Assembly: GCA_963848525.1 (NCBI GenBank) | Contig: CAWKDZ010000002.1 | Coordinates: 62,001 to 126,000 of the forward strand | Source: JACCTU01 sp963848525 | GTDB taxonomy: Bacteria; Actinomycetota; Thermoleophilia; Gaiellales; Gaiellaceae | DNA: 64,000 nucleotides | Direction of reading: 5' to 3' | In this document: in pieces, positions 52,771 through 63,272 of the stretch | How the letters are laid out: each line of letters starts with the position of its first letter | Position numbering within the stretch: position 1 is the first letter of the stretch | Notes under the pieces: generated by a model | Database searches by the model: none | What the model saw: the letters and a program-made list of their open reading frames with translations, nothing else | What the model was told of the DNA's origin: nothing | Program-made: the position numbers and the translations under genes

Positions 52771-52837
52771 AAGAGCCGCTGAGCGAGCTCCGCGCTCGCC
52801 GGCGCGTCTAGTTCGGTTCCAGCGCTCGAGGAGGCTC

Positions 52838-54310
52838 ATGCCCGAGAAGTCGAACGGCCAGAACGCCCGGACCGGGAAGATCGTCGAGATCAAGGGCGTC
52901 GTGATCGACGCCGTCTTCCCCGAGTCGCTGCCCGCAATCAACAACGCCGTCTCGATTCAGCGCGCGGACGGCGGCGGCGAGCTGATCGCGGAGGTACAGC
53001 AGCACCTCGGCGACGACCGCGTGCGGGCAGTGGCGATGGACTCGACGGACGGGCTCGCCCGCGGCATCGACGTCGTCGACACGGGCGACTCGATCAGCGT
53101 CCCGGTCGGCGAGCAGACGCTCGGCCGGCTCTGGAACGTGATCGGCGACCCGGTCGACCAGGGCGACGAGTTGGCGGATGGCGCCGAGCGCTGGCCGATC
53201 CACCGCGACCCGCCGGAGTTCCGCGAGCTCTCGCCGACGATGGAGATCTTCGAGACCGGGATGAAGGTGGTCGACCTCGTCGCGCCGTTCGTGCGCGGCG
53301 GCAAGATCGGGCTCTTCGGCGGCGCCGGTCTCGGCAAGACCGTGCTGATCCAGGAGCTGATCCACAACGTCGCGATGCAGCACGGCGGCGTCTCGGTCTT
53401 CGCCGGGATCGGCGAGCGCACGCGTGAGGGCAACGACCTCTGGCTCGAGATGACCGAGTCGGGCGTGATCGACAAGGTCGCGCTCGTCTACGGGCAGATG
53501 AACGAGCCGCCGGGCGCGCGCCTGCGGGTCGGCCTCTCGGGGCTGACGATGGCGGAGTACTTCCGCGACCAGGGCAACGACGTGCTCTTCTTCATCGACA
53601 ACATCTTCCGCTTCGTGCAGGCGGGCTCCGAGGTCTCAGCGCTGCTCGGCCGGATGCCGAGCGCGGTCGGCTACCAGCCGACGCTCGCGACCGAGATGGG
53701 GCAGCTGCAGGAGCGGATCACGTCGACCCGAACGGGCTCGGTCACGTCCGTGCAGGCGATCTTCGTCCCCGCGGACGACATCACCGACCCTGCGCCGGCA
53801 AACACGTTCGCGCACCTGGACGCGTTCATCGTCCTCTCGCGGCCGATCTCGGAGAAGGGGATCTATCCGGCGATCGACCCGCTCGACTCCTCGTCGCGTG
53901 CCCTCGACCGAACCGTCGTCGGCGACGAGCACTACGACACCGCGACGCGCGTACAGGAGATCCTCCAGCGCTACAAGGACCTCCAGGACATCATCGCGAT
54001 CCTGGGGATGGACGAGCTCTCGGACGAGGACAAGCTAGTGGTGCAGAGGGCGAGAAAGGTCGAGCGCTTCCTCTCGCAGCCGATGAACGTCGCCGAGGCG
54101 TTCACCGGCCAGCCGGGCGTCTACGTCCGCGTCGAGGAGACGATCAAGGGCTTCCAGGAGATCATCGAGGGCAAGCACGACGACCTCCCGGAGCAGGCCT
54201 TCTACATGGTCGGCACGATCGACGAGGCGCTGATGAAGGCGCGCGGGGAGGACCCGGCCGAGGCCCGCAAGCAGGCGCGCGAGCGCGAGACGGCCGGGGC
54301 CACCGCCTAA
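52838..54310 (+). CDS. atpD: ATP synthase F1 subunit beta (displaced from the main operon)
   Basis: 490 aa catalytic subunit. Seen: Walker A GGAGLGKT at about 161-168 (family usual GGAGVGKT), GIGERTREGNDLWLEM with the catalytic Glu, Walker B NDVLFFIDNIFRF, the SALLGRMPSAVGYQPTL loop and DDITDPAPANTF. Shine-Dalgarno GAGGAGG 4 nt before the ATG. It lies 11.9 kb from atpG, with only atpC behind it, so beta and epsilon must be matched to the other subunits in some other way. Confidence 0.98.
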   Translation: MPEKSNGQNARTGKIVEIKGVVIDAVFPESLPAINNAVSIQRADGGGELIAEVQQHLGDDRVRAVAMDSTDGLARGIDVVDTGDSISVPVGEQTLGRLWNVIGDPVDQGDELADGAERWPIHRDPPEFRELSPTMEIFETGMKVVDLVAPFVRGGKIGLFGGAGLGKTVLIQELIHNVAMQHGGVSVFAGIGERTREGNDLWLEMTESGVIDKVALVYGQMNEPPGARLRVGLSGLTMAEYFRDQGNDVLFFIDNIFRFVQAGSEVSALLGRMPSAVGYQPTLATEMGQLQERITSTRTGSVTSVQAIFVPADDITDPAPANTFAHLDAFIVLSRPISEKGIYPAIDPLDSSSRALDRTVVGDEHYDTATRVQEILQRYKDLQDIIAILGMDELSDEDKLVVQRARKVERFLSQPMNVAEAFTGQPGVYVRVEETIKGFQEIIEGKHDDLPEQAFYMVGTIDEALMKARGEDPAEARKQARERETAGATA

Positions 54311-54781
54311 GTGTCGGCTCGTCGCCGCTTCGACGTCTCAGTCGTCACGCCCGAGGGCGCGGCCTTCGAGGGCGACGCCGAGATGCTGATCGTCCCCGGA
54401 GCCGCCGGCGAGATCGGCGTGCTCGCCCGGCACGCGCCGCTCGTCGCGACGCTGAAGGCAGGGTCGACGCGGGTGCACCTCCGCTCGGACGAGGTCGTCG
54501 AGTTCGCGACCGGCCCGGGCTTCTTCACCGTGCAGTTCGACCGGGCGATCGCGCTCGTCGACCACGCCGTCAAGGCCACGGAGATCGACCGGGACGAGGC
54601 GCAGAAGATGGCCGACGAGGCGCAAGCCGAGCTCGAACGCATCGACGCGGGCGAATCGACCTCCGACCGCTGGGTCGTCGAGCAGCGGCTGCTCCACGCG
54701 CAGGCACAGCTCGAGGTCGCGAGCGGCGGCGAGCTCCGCGAGGTCCGGGCTAGGCTTTCGGCGGGCGAGCGGCACGCGTAG
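54311..54781 (+). CDS. atpC: ATP synthase F1 subunit epsilon
   Basis: 156 aa. Seen: FDVSVVTPEGAAFEGDAEMLIVPGAAGEIGVLARHAPLVA beta-sandwich signature (recognisable in pieces), then ATGPGFFTVQFDRAIALVDHAVKA. The C-terminal helices are long. GTG 54311 immediately follows the atpD stop. Confidence 0.95.
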   Translation: MSARRRFDVSVVTPEGAAFEGDAEMLIVPGAAGEIGVLARHAPLVATLKAGSTRVHLRSDEVVEFATGPGFFTVQFDRAIALVDHAVKATEIDRDEAQKMADEAQAELERIDAGESTSDRWVVEQRLLHAQAQLEVASGGELREVRARLSAGERHA

Positions 54782-54798
54782 CACTGCTACGCTTGGAT

Positions 54799-54890
54799 CC
54801 CCGGAAAGCTTTGACGGCAGCTTGGCGACCGGGTTAACAAACGCCTAAAGAGCCCGGAGCTCGCGCTCTCGACCCTCTTTAGGCCGGGAG
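54799..54890 (+). promoter_or_regulatory. metH: metH leader with competing CCCGG/CCGGG pairings
   Basis: CCCCGG (54799-54804) can pair with CCGGG at 54829-54833 around AAGC/GCTT. CCCGG at 54853-54857 can pair instead with CCGGG at 54829 or with the CCGGG at 54884-54888 that overlaps the GGGAG ribosome site (54886-54890). These are mutually exclusive, as in an attenuator or riboswitch. No B12 box or SAM aptamer core was recognised. Confidence 0.4.
54843..54884 (+). terminator. 10-bp stem before metH (terminator or attenuator)
   Basis: GCCTAAAGAG (54843-54852) pairs perfectly with CTCTTTAGGC (54875-54884), with an inner GAGC-TCGC-GCTC; TTTTT follows at 54893-54897, just before the metH ATG. 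Either ends the atpD-atpC transcript or attenuates metH. Confidence 0.6.
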
Positions 54891-54898
54891 CGTTTTTC

Positions 54899-58507
<3,609 letters not shown>

Positions 58508-58547
58508 CCTGGAGGACGCCGGCCAGGCGTTCTCGTGCTTTCCGCGC

Positions 58548-60464
58548 ATGAAGACGACCCTGAAGAGAGGAATCGGACGCGCCGCCGAGCTGAACGGCAA
58601 CGGCCGCGCCGTCTACCCGCCCGAGATCGGCGCGCCGATGCGCCGCTACCGCCAACCCGATCCGGAGCCGCGGCGGCTGGGAGCGCTGATCGCCCGGATC
58701 GTCGGCTGGACGCTCGTTGCGCTGCTGATGCTCGCGGGCGGGATCGCGGGCGGCACGTACCTCTACGTCGAGCGCGACATCGCCCAGGCGCTCGAGGCGC
58801 GCTCGTACGACGTCAAGGTCGCGCAGCAGGAGCTCGACGCGGTCATCCCCGGCGAGCCGACGACCGCGCTCGTGCTCGGCTACGACAAGCGCGCCGGTGT
58901 CGAGGCGGGCGAAACCGGCCACTCCGACACGCTGATGCTCGTCCGCGCCGACCCGGACCTCGAGACCGTGACGATGCTCTCGTTCCCGCGCGACCTGATC
59001 GCCGAGATCCACGGCTGCCGGAACGGCACGTTCGTCTCGCGGATCAACAACGCCTACGCCGAGTGCGGCTCGACGGCCGCGATCGAGACCGTCCGGCACC
59101 TGACCGGGCTCCCCATCAACTTCCTCGTCACGGTCAACTTCCGCGGCTTCAAGAAGGTCGTCAGCCACCTGGGCGGCGTCTGGATCGACGTCGACCGGCG
59201 CTACTACAACCCGCCGGGCACCGGCTACGCGGCGATCGACCTGCAGCCCGGCTACCAGAAGCTGAACGGGCAGAAGGCGCTCGACTACGTCCGCTACCGG
59301 CACACCGACTCGGACCTCTACCGGCTCGCGCGCCAGCAGTTGTTCGTCAAGGCCGTGAAGCAGCGTGCCTCCGACTTCGGCGTGCTCGAGCTGCCGCGCC
59401 TGGTCAAGTCGGTGACGACGAACGTCGAGGTCGGCAAGGGGGACGGGACTCGCTTCGACGCGGACACGGTCATCGACTACGCGCTCTTCGCGCACCAGCT
59501 CCCCGGCGGGCACGTCATCCAGACGAAGATCGACATCGCCTGCTATCAGGGGTTCGCCGAGCTGACGGTCGCGGAGTCGTGCGTCCAGGATGCCGTCAAC
59601 GACTTCGTCAGGCCCGACGTCGAGGCGCCGTTGAAGGCGACTGACGTGGCGCTCAACCGCAAGCGCCCCAGCGCCGCCCCGCCTCCGTCCAAGACGACCG
59701 TCACCGTGCTGAACGGCAACGGGGAGCCGGGGGCCGCCTCGACGGCCGCGTCGCAGCTCGCCCGTCGTGGCTACCGGATGATCTACCCGCCCGACGGCCC
59801 GACCGGCGCGAACGCGCCGAGCTTCGAGTACTTCAGCACCGAGGTCTACTACCAGGGCACGCCGCAGGCGAAGGGCGCCGCCGACCGGCTCGGCAAGCTC
59901 TTCGTCAACGCGCGCGTCCGGCCGCTGCCGCCCGAGATCGCGCCGCTCGCGAACGACGCGGACGTGACCGTGATCGTCGGGCAGACCTACCACGGCACGA
60001 TCGCCTCCGGTGCCGCGGACAAGACCCCAGCGCGGGCGCGGCCCAACGTGCGCCGCGACGATTCGGCGATCTCGCATCTGCGCCAAGCGGCTCGGCGTGT
60101 CCCGTACCGGGTCCTGACGCCGGCCATCGTCGATCGCAACTCACGGCTCGACGACACGACGCCCGTCCGCGTCTACAAGCTCGGCGACCACAACGCCGTG
60201 CGGCTGACGTACACCAACGGGCTCGGCGACTTCTGGGGCGTCCAGATGACGGACTGGGAGGACGCGCCCGTGCTCAACGACCCGAACGACTCGACCGTGA
60301 TCAAGGGGCGGAAGTACCGGCTCTACTACAACGGCCCCCACCTGCATATGGTCGTGCTCGAGCTCGACGGCGCGACGTACTGGGTTACGAACACGGTCCT
60401 CGACAAGCTCTCGAACGAGACGATGCTCGCAATCGCCAGGGGACTGCGCCCGCTGCCTCGGTAG
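58548..60464 (+). CDS. LytR-CpsA-Psr family cell-wall ligase with extra C-terminal domain
   Basis: 638 aa. Cytoplasmic N-terminus, one helix (about 44-68, LIARIVGWTLVALLMLAGGIAGG), LCP domain about 100-270: HSDTLMLVRADP, SFPRDLIAEI, RINNAYAECG, GVWIDVDRRYYN and the conserved LDYVRYRHTDSDLYRLARQQ. LCP enzymes attach polymers such as arabinogalactan or teichoic acid from a lipid carrier to peptidoglycan. Residues about 380-480 are a LytR_C domain (TVTVLNGNGEPGAASTAASQ). A further 130 residues (VRVYKLGDHNAVRLTYTN to the end) are not part of typical LCP proteins. Followed by UDP-sugar genes. Confidence 0.92.
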   Translation: MKTTLKRGIGRAAELNGNGRAVYPPEIGAPMRRYRQPDPEPRRLGALIARIVGWTLVALLMLAGGIAGGTYLYVERDIAQALEARSYDVKVAQQELDAVIPGEPTTALVLGYDKRAGVEAGETGHSDTLMLVRADPDLETVTMLSFPRDLIAEIHGCRNGTFVSRINNAYAECGSTAAIETVRHLTGLPINFLVTVNFRGFKKVVSHLGGVWIDVDRRYYNPPGTGYAAIDLQPGYQKLNGQKALDYVRYRHTDSDLYRLARQQLFVKAVKQRASDFGVLELPRLVKSVTTNVEVGKGDGTRFDADTVIDYALFAHQLPGGHVIQTKIDIACYQGFAELTVAESCVQDAVNDFVRPDVEAPLKATDVALNRKRPSAAPPPSKTTVTVLNGNGEPGAASTAASQLARRGYRMIYPPDGPTGANAPSFEYFSTEVYYQGTPQAKGAADRLGKLFVNARVRPLPPEIAPLANDADVTVIVGQTYHGTIASGAADKTPARARPNVRRDDSAISHLRQAARRVPYRVLTPAIVDRNSRLDDTTPVRVYKLGDHNAVRLTYTNGLGDFWGVQMTDWEDAPVLNDPNDSTVIKGRKYRLYYNGPHLHMVVLELDGATYWVTNTVLDKLSNETMLAIARGLRPLPR

Positions 60465-60467
60465 GCT
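60462..60467 (+). promoter_or_regulatory. Candidate -10 box (TAGGCT) before the UDP-sugar dehydrogenase
   Basis: TAGGCT overlaps the LCP stop and ends 9 nt before the ATG at 60477; no Shine-Dalgarno. Confidence 0.3.
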
Positions 60468-60476
60468 TCGCGCGCC

Positions 60477-61811
60477 ATGAGCAGGATCGCGGTCTTCGGC
60501 GCCGGCTACGCCGGACTGGTCAGCGCGGCGGGCTTCGCGGAGCTCGGGCACGAGGTGCGCGTCCGCGACGTGGTCGCGGCGAAGGTCGACGCGCTCGCTC
60601 GCGGCGAGGTGCCCTTCCACGAGCCCGAGCTGAACGAGCTGATCGCGCGCAACCGCGAGCGGCTCACGTTCACGACCGACGTCGGCGAGGCCGTCGAGGG
60701 GGTGGAGTTCCTCTTCGTCTGCGTCGGCACACCCGCGACGTACTCGGGCGACGCCGACCTCTCGGCGGTCTGGACGGTGCTGGACGAGCTGCCGTCCCTC
60801 TCCGGGCGGCCCGTGCTCGTGATGAAGAGCACCGTGCCGGTCGGGACCGGGGACAAGGTTCGCGCGACACTCGACGCGCGCGGCCTCGGGCACTTCGGCT
60901 ACGCCGCCAACCCGGAGTTCCTCGCCGAGGGAACCGCCGTGCGCGACTTCCTGCACCCCGACCGCGTCGTGGTCGGCTCGTTCGACGCGGCGGACGCGGA
61001 CGCCGTCGCGCGGCTGCACGACGGCATCGACGCGCCGGTCGTGCGGATGGACGTCGCCTCCGCCGAGATGGTCAAGCTCGCCTCGAACGCGTTCCTGGCC
61101 ACGCGGATCAGCTTCATCAACGAGATCGCGAACGTCTGCGAGGCGACCGGGGCGGACGTCGAGGAGGTCGCGCGCGGCATGGGCCTCGACCGACGTGTCG
61201 GGTCGAGCTACCTCCGCGCGGGACTCGGCTACGGGGGCTCATGCTTCCCGAAGGACGTCTCCTTCCTGAAGCTGCTCGCCGGCAACTCGGGTTACCACTT
61301 CCACCTCGTCAACGCAGTGATCGAGGTCAACGAGCTCCAGATGCGGCGGCCGATCCAGAAGCTGCAGCGGCATCTCGGGTCGCTGCGCGGCAAGCGGGTC
61401 GCGCTGCTCGGGCTTGCGTTCAAGCCGGGCACCGACGACATGCGCGACGCCCCGAGCAAGGTGATCGCTGCGCGGCTGATCGCCGAGGGAGCCGACGTGC
61501 GCGTCTGGGACCCGGTCGCCCGTCCGGACGATCTGCTCCGCGGCGTGGTCGCGTGCGACTCGCTGCTCGAGGCGATCGACGACGCCGACGCTGCCGTGAT
61601 CGTGACCGAGTGGGACGAGCTCCGCTCGCTGGCCACGCCCGAGGTGCGCGCCGCGATGCGCAACCCGCTGATCGTCGACGGTCGGAACCTGCTCGACCCC
61701 GCGGAGGCACGGGCGGCCGGCTTCACGTACGAGGGGATCGGACGGCCGACCTCGCCCGGCGACGTGCTGCCCGAGACGCACGAGCGCGACCCCGCGCGCG
61801 AGCAGATCTAG
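60477..61811 (+). CDS. ugd: UDP-glucose 6-dehydrogenase family protein
   Basis: 444 aa NAD-dependent enzyme that oxidises a UDP-hexose to the uronic acid. Seen: Rossmann GAGYAGLVSAAGFAELGHEV, VGTPATYSGDADLSAVW, FLAEGTAVRDFLHPDRVVVG, catalytic Cys in GLGYGGSCFPKDVSFL and the C-terminal ALLGLAFKPGTDDMRDAPS. UDP-glucose is the likely substrate but UDP-ManNAc or UDP-GlcNAc dehydrogenases look alike. The next two genes supply activated sugars. Confidence 0.93.
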   Translation: MSRIAVFGAGYAGLVSAAGFAELGHEVRVRDVVAAKVDALARGEVPFHEPELNELIARNRERLTFTTDVGEAVEGVEFLFVCVGTPATYSGDADLSAVWTVLDELPSLSGRPVLVMKSTVPVGTGDKVRATLDARGLGHFGYAANPEFLAEGTAVRDFLHPDRVVVGSFDAADADAVARLHDGIDAPVVRMDVASAEMVKLASNAFLATRISFINEIANVCEATGADVEEVARGMGLDRRVGSSYLRAGLGYGGSCFPKDVSFLKLLAGNSGYHFHLVNAVIEVNELQMRRPIQKLQRHLGSLRGKRVALLGLAFKPGTDDMRDAPSKVIAARLIAEGADVRVWDPVARPDDLLRGVVACDSLLEAIDDADAAVIVTEWDELRSLATPEVRAAMRNPLIVDGRNLLDPAEARAAGFTYEGIGRPTSPGDVLPETHERDPAREQI

Positions 61812-61817
61812 TCCCGC

Positions 61818-62513
61818 GTGGAGGCGATCCTGCTCGCGGGCGGCAAGGCCGAGCGCCTCGGCGAGGCTGCGCGCGGCCGGCCGAAAGCGCTCGTCGAGGT
61901 CGCCGGGAGCCCCCTGGCCGAGTACCAGCTCCGCCGGCTCGCCGACGCGGGCGTGGAGCGCGTGATCGTCAGCTGCCGGGCCGGTCAGGAGCAGGCGTTC
62001 GCCGACGCGCTCGGAAGCGCGGGAGTCGAGCTCGCCTTCGCCGGCGAGAAGGAGCCGCTGGGGCGGGGCGGGGGGCTGCGCTTCGCGGCCGGCGAGCGCC
62101 GGGAGACCGGACCTTGCTTCGCGCTGAACGGCGACGAGCTCTTCGACGTCGACCTCGAGGCCCTGCTCGCGCACCACCGCGCCCGGAGCCCCGCCGCCAC
62201 GATCGCGGTTGCCCCGCTGCCCTCCCCGTTCGGCGTCGTCGACGTCGCGGACGACGACCTCGTCCACGGGTTCCGCGAGGCGCCGAGGCTCCCGCACTGG
62301 GTCAACATGGGCGTCTACGTGCTCGACGACGAGGCATTCGAGCGGCTGCCCGAGCGCGGCGACCACGAGGACTCGACGTTTCCCGAGCTGGCCTCGGAGG
62401 GGAAGCTGCTCGCCTTCCGGCACGAGGGCCTGTGGCTGACGGTGAACACGCCGAAGGACCTGCGGCGTGCCGAGGAGCACCTTAGGATCGCCGCATCGAC
62501 TCGCCGAACCTGA
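61818..62513 (+). CDS. Sugar-phosphate nucleotidyltransferase
   Basis: 231 aa, GT-A fold. Makes an NDP-sugar from NTP and a sugar 1-phosphate. Seen: VEAILLAGGKAERLGEAARG (nucleotide loop), RPKALVEVAGSPLAEYQL, metal-binding FALNGDELFDVDLE and WVNMGVYVLDDEAFERLP. It lacks the C-terminal beta-helix or dimerisation domain of longer homologues, so it is the short form. GTG at 61818. Its TGA overlaps the presumed CTG start of the cupin gene. Mannose-1-phosphate guanylyltransferase is plausible given the next gene. Confidence 0.9.
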   Translation: MEAILLAGGKAERLGEAARGRPKALVEVAGSPLAEYQLRRLADAGVERVIVSCRAGQEQAFADALGSAGVELAFAGEKEPLGRGGGLRFAAGERRETGPCFALNGDELFDVDLEALLAHHRARSPAATIAVAPLPSPFGVVDVADDDLVHGFREAPRLPHWVNMGVYVLDDEAFERLPERGDHEDSTFPELASEGKLLAFRHEGLWLTVNTPKDLRRAEEHLRIAASTRRT

Positions 62514-62899
62514 ACAGTCTCGACGAGTGGGCCTTCGATCCACGCCGCGTCGAGAAGCCTTGGGGCTGGGAGCTGATCTGGGCTGAGACCGATCAGTACG
62601 TGGGGAAGGTGCTCCACGTCCATGCGGGCCACTCGCTCAGCCTCCAGTACCACGAGCGCAAGGACGAGAGCTGGTACGTCCAGGCCGGGCGCGCGAGGCT
62701 CGAGCTCGGTGCGACCGGCTCCGCCGTCCTGAACGAGGAGATCGTCGGGCCGGGCGCGGCCTTCCGCTACCCGCCGGGGACCGTTCACCGCGTCAGCGCG
62801 CTCGAGGACACGACGATCGTCGAGGTCTCGACTCCGCACCTGGACGACGTCGTCCGACTGGAGGACGCCTACGGGCGAGAGGGCACGAAGGAACCTTAA
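62510..62899 (+). CDS. Cupin, mannose-6-phosphate isomerase-like, unusual start
   Basis: 129 aa from CTG 62510. Sequence WAFDPRRVEKPWGWELIW with the KPWGWE motif, HVHAGHSLSLQYHERKDESWYV (two metal-binding His and the Glu) and FRYPPGTVHRVSAL mark the type II phosphomannose isomerase cupin, usually a C-terminal domain of bifunctional enzymes but standalone here. No ATG, GTG or TTG exists between the in-frame stop at 62483 and GTG 62600, which would delete KPWGWE. CTG at 62510 forms the same 4-nt overlap (CTGA) seen elsewhere. Supplies mannose phosphates with the preceding gene. Confidence 0.82.
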   Translation: MNSLDEWAFDPRRVEKPWGWELIWAETDQYVGKVLHVHAGHSLSLQYHERKDESWYVQAGRARLELGATGSAVLNEEIVGPGAAFRYPPGTVHRVSALEDTTIVEVSTPHLDDVVRLEDAYGREGTKEP

Positions 62900-62919
62900 C
62901 ACGCTTGTGCTAAGGTTCC
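62890..62919. promoter_or_regulatory. Inverted-repeat operator before the MerR gene
   Basis: GGAACCTTA-A-CAC-GCTT-GTG-C-TAAGGTTCC: 12 of 13 pairs around a 4-nt centre. It begins in the last codons of the cupin gene and ends 4 nt before the MerR start. It overlaps the -10 box TAAGGT (62911-62916), so autorepression is likely. Confidence 0.6.
62911..62916 (+). promoter_or_regulatory. -10 box TAAGGT for the MerR gene
   Basis: TAAGGT ends 7 nt before the GTG at 62924, leaderless geometry, inside the right arm of the inverted repeat. Confidence 0.4.
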
Positions 62920-62923
62920 GGCC

Positions 62924-63247
62924 GTGGAGCCACTGAACGTCGGAGAGGCCGCCGCCCGCACGGGCTGGTCGGCGCGGATGCTCCGCTACCTGGAGCGCAC
63001 CGGCCTCGTCGTCCCCGAGCGGACGCCGGCCGGCTACCGCCTCTACGGGCTCCGCGAGCTCAACCAGCTGCGCTCGCTCCGCGAGCTTCGCCGCCGCTTC
63101 GGCGTCGAGCTCGGCGAGCTGGCGTTCGCCGAGCGGCTCCGGCGCGAGCCGGAGCTCCGGGCCGCCGTCGAGACCTGGCTGCACGGGACCGGGCGCGACG
63201 CGCTCGACTGGGAGCAGCGCAAGCACGAGCGACTGCTCGTCGCCTGA
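62924..63247 (+). CDS. Small MerR-family transcription regulator
   Basis: 107 aa. Residues 5-72 are a MerR winged helix: VGEAAARTGWSARMLRYLERTGLVVPERTPAGYRLYGL, then LRSLRELRRRFGVEL. The rest is a short helix without an effector domain or metal-binding Cys, so it probably senses through a partner or only by concentration. GTG start at 62924. It is placed 25 nt before ahcY, so it may control S-adenosylhomocysteine turnover or the upstream sugar genes; its own operator overlaps its promoter. Confidence 0.88.
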   Translation: MEPLNVGEAAARTGWSARMLRYLERTGLVVPERTPAGYRLYGLRELNQLRSLRELRRRFGVELGELAFAERLRREPELRAAVETWLHGTGRDALDWEQRKHERLLVA

Positions 63248-63272
63248 TCACCAACGAGGAAGAGGAAACGAC

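Noticed and set aside
41027..52837. The insert in the atp operon as a mobile island
   Set aside because: No transposase, integrase, tRNA or flanking repeat was seen; base composition is similar apart from the binding-protein gene. Rearrangement is as likely.
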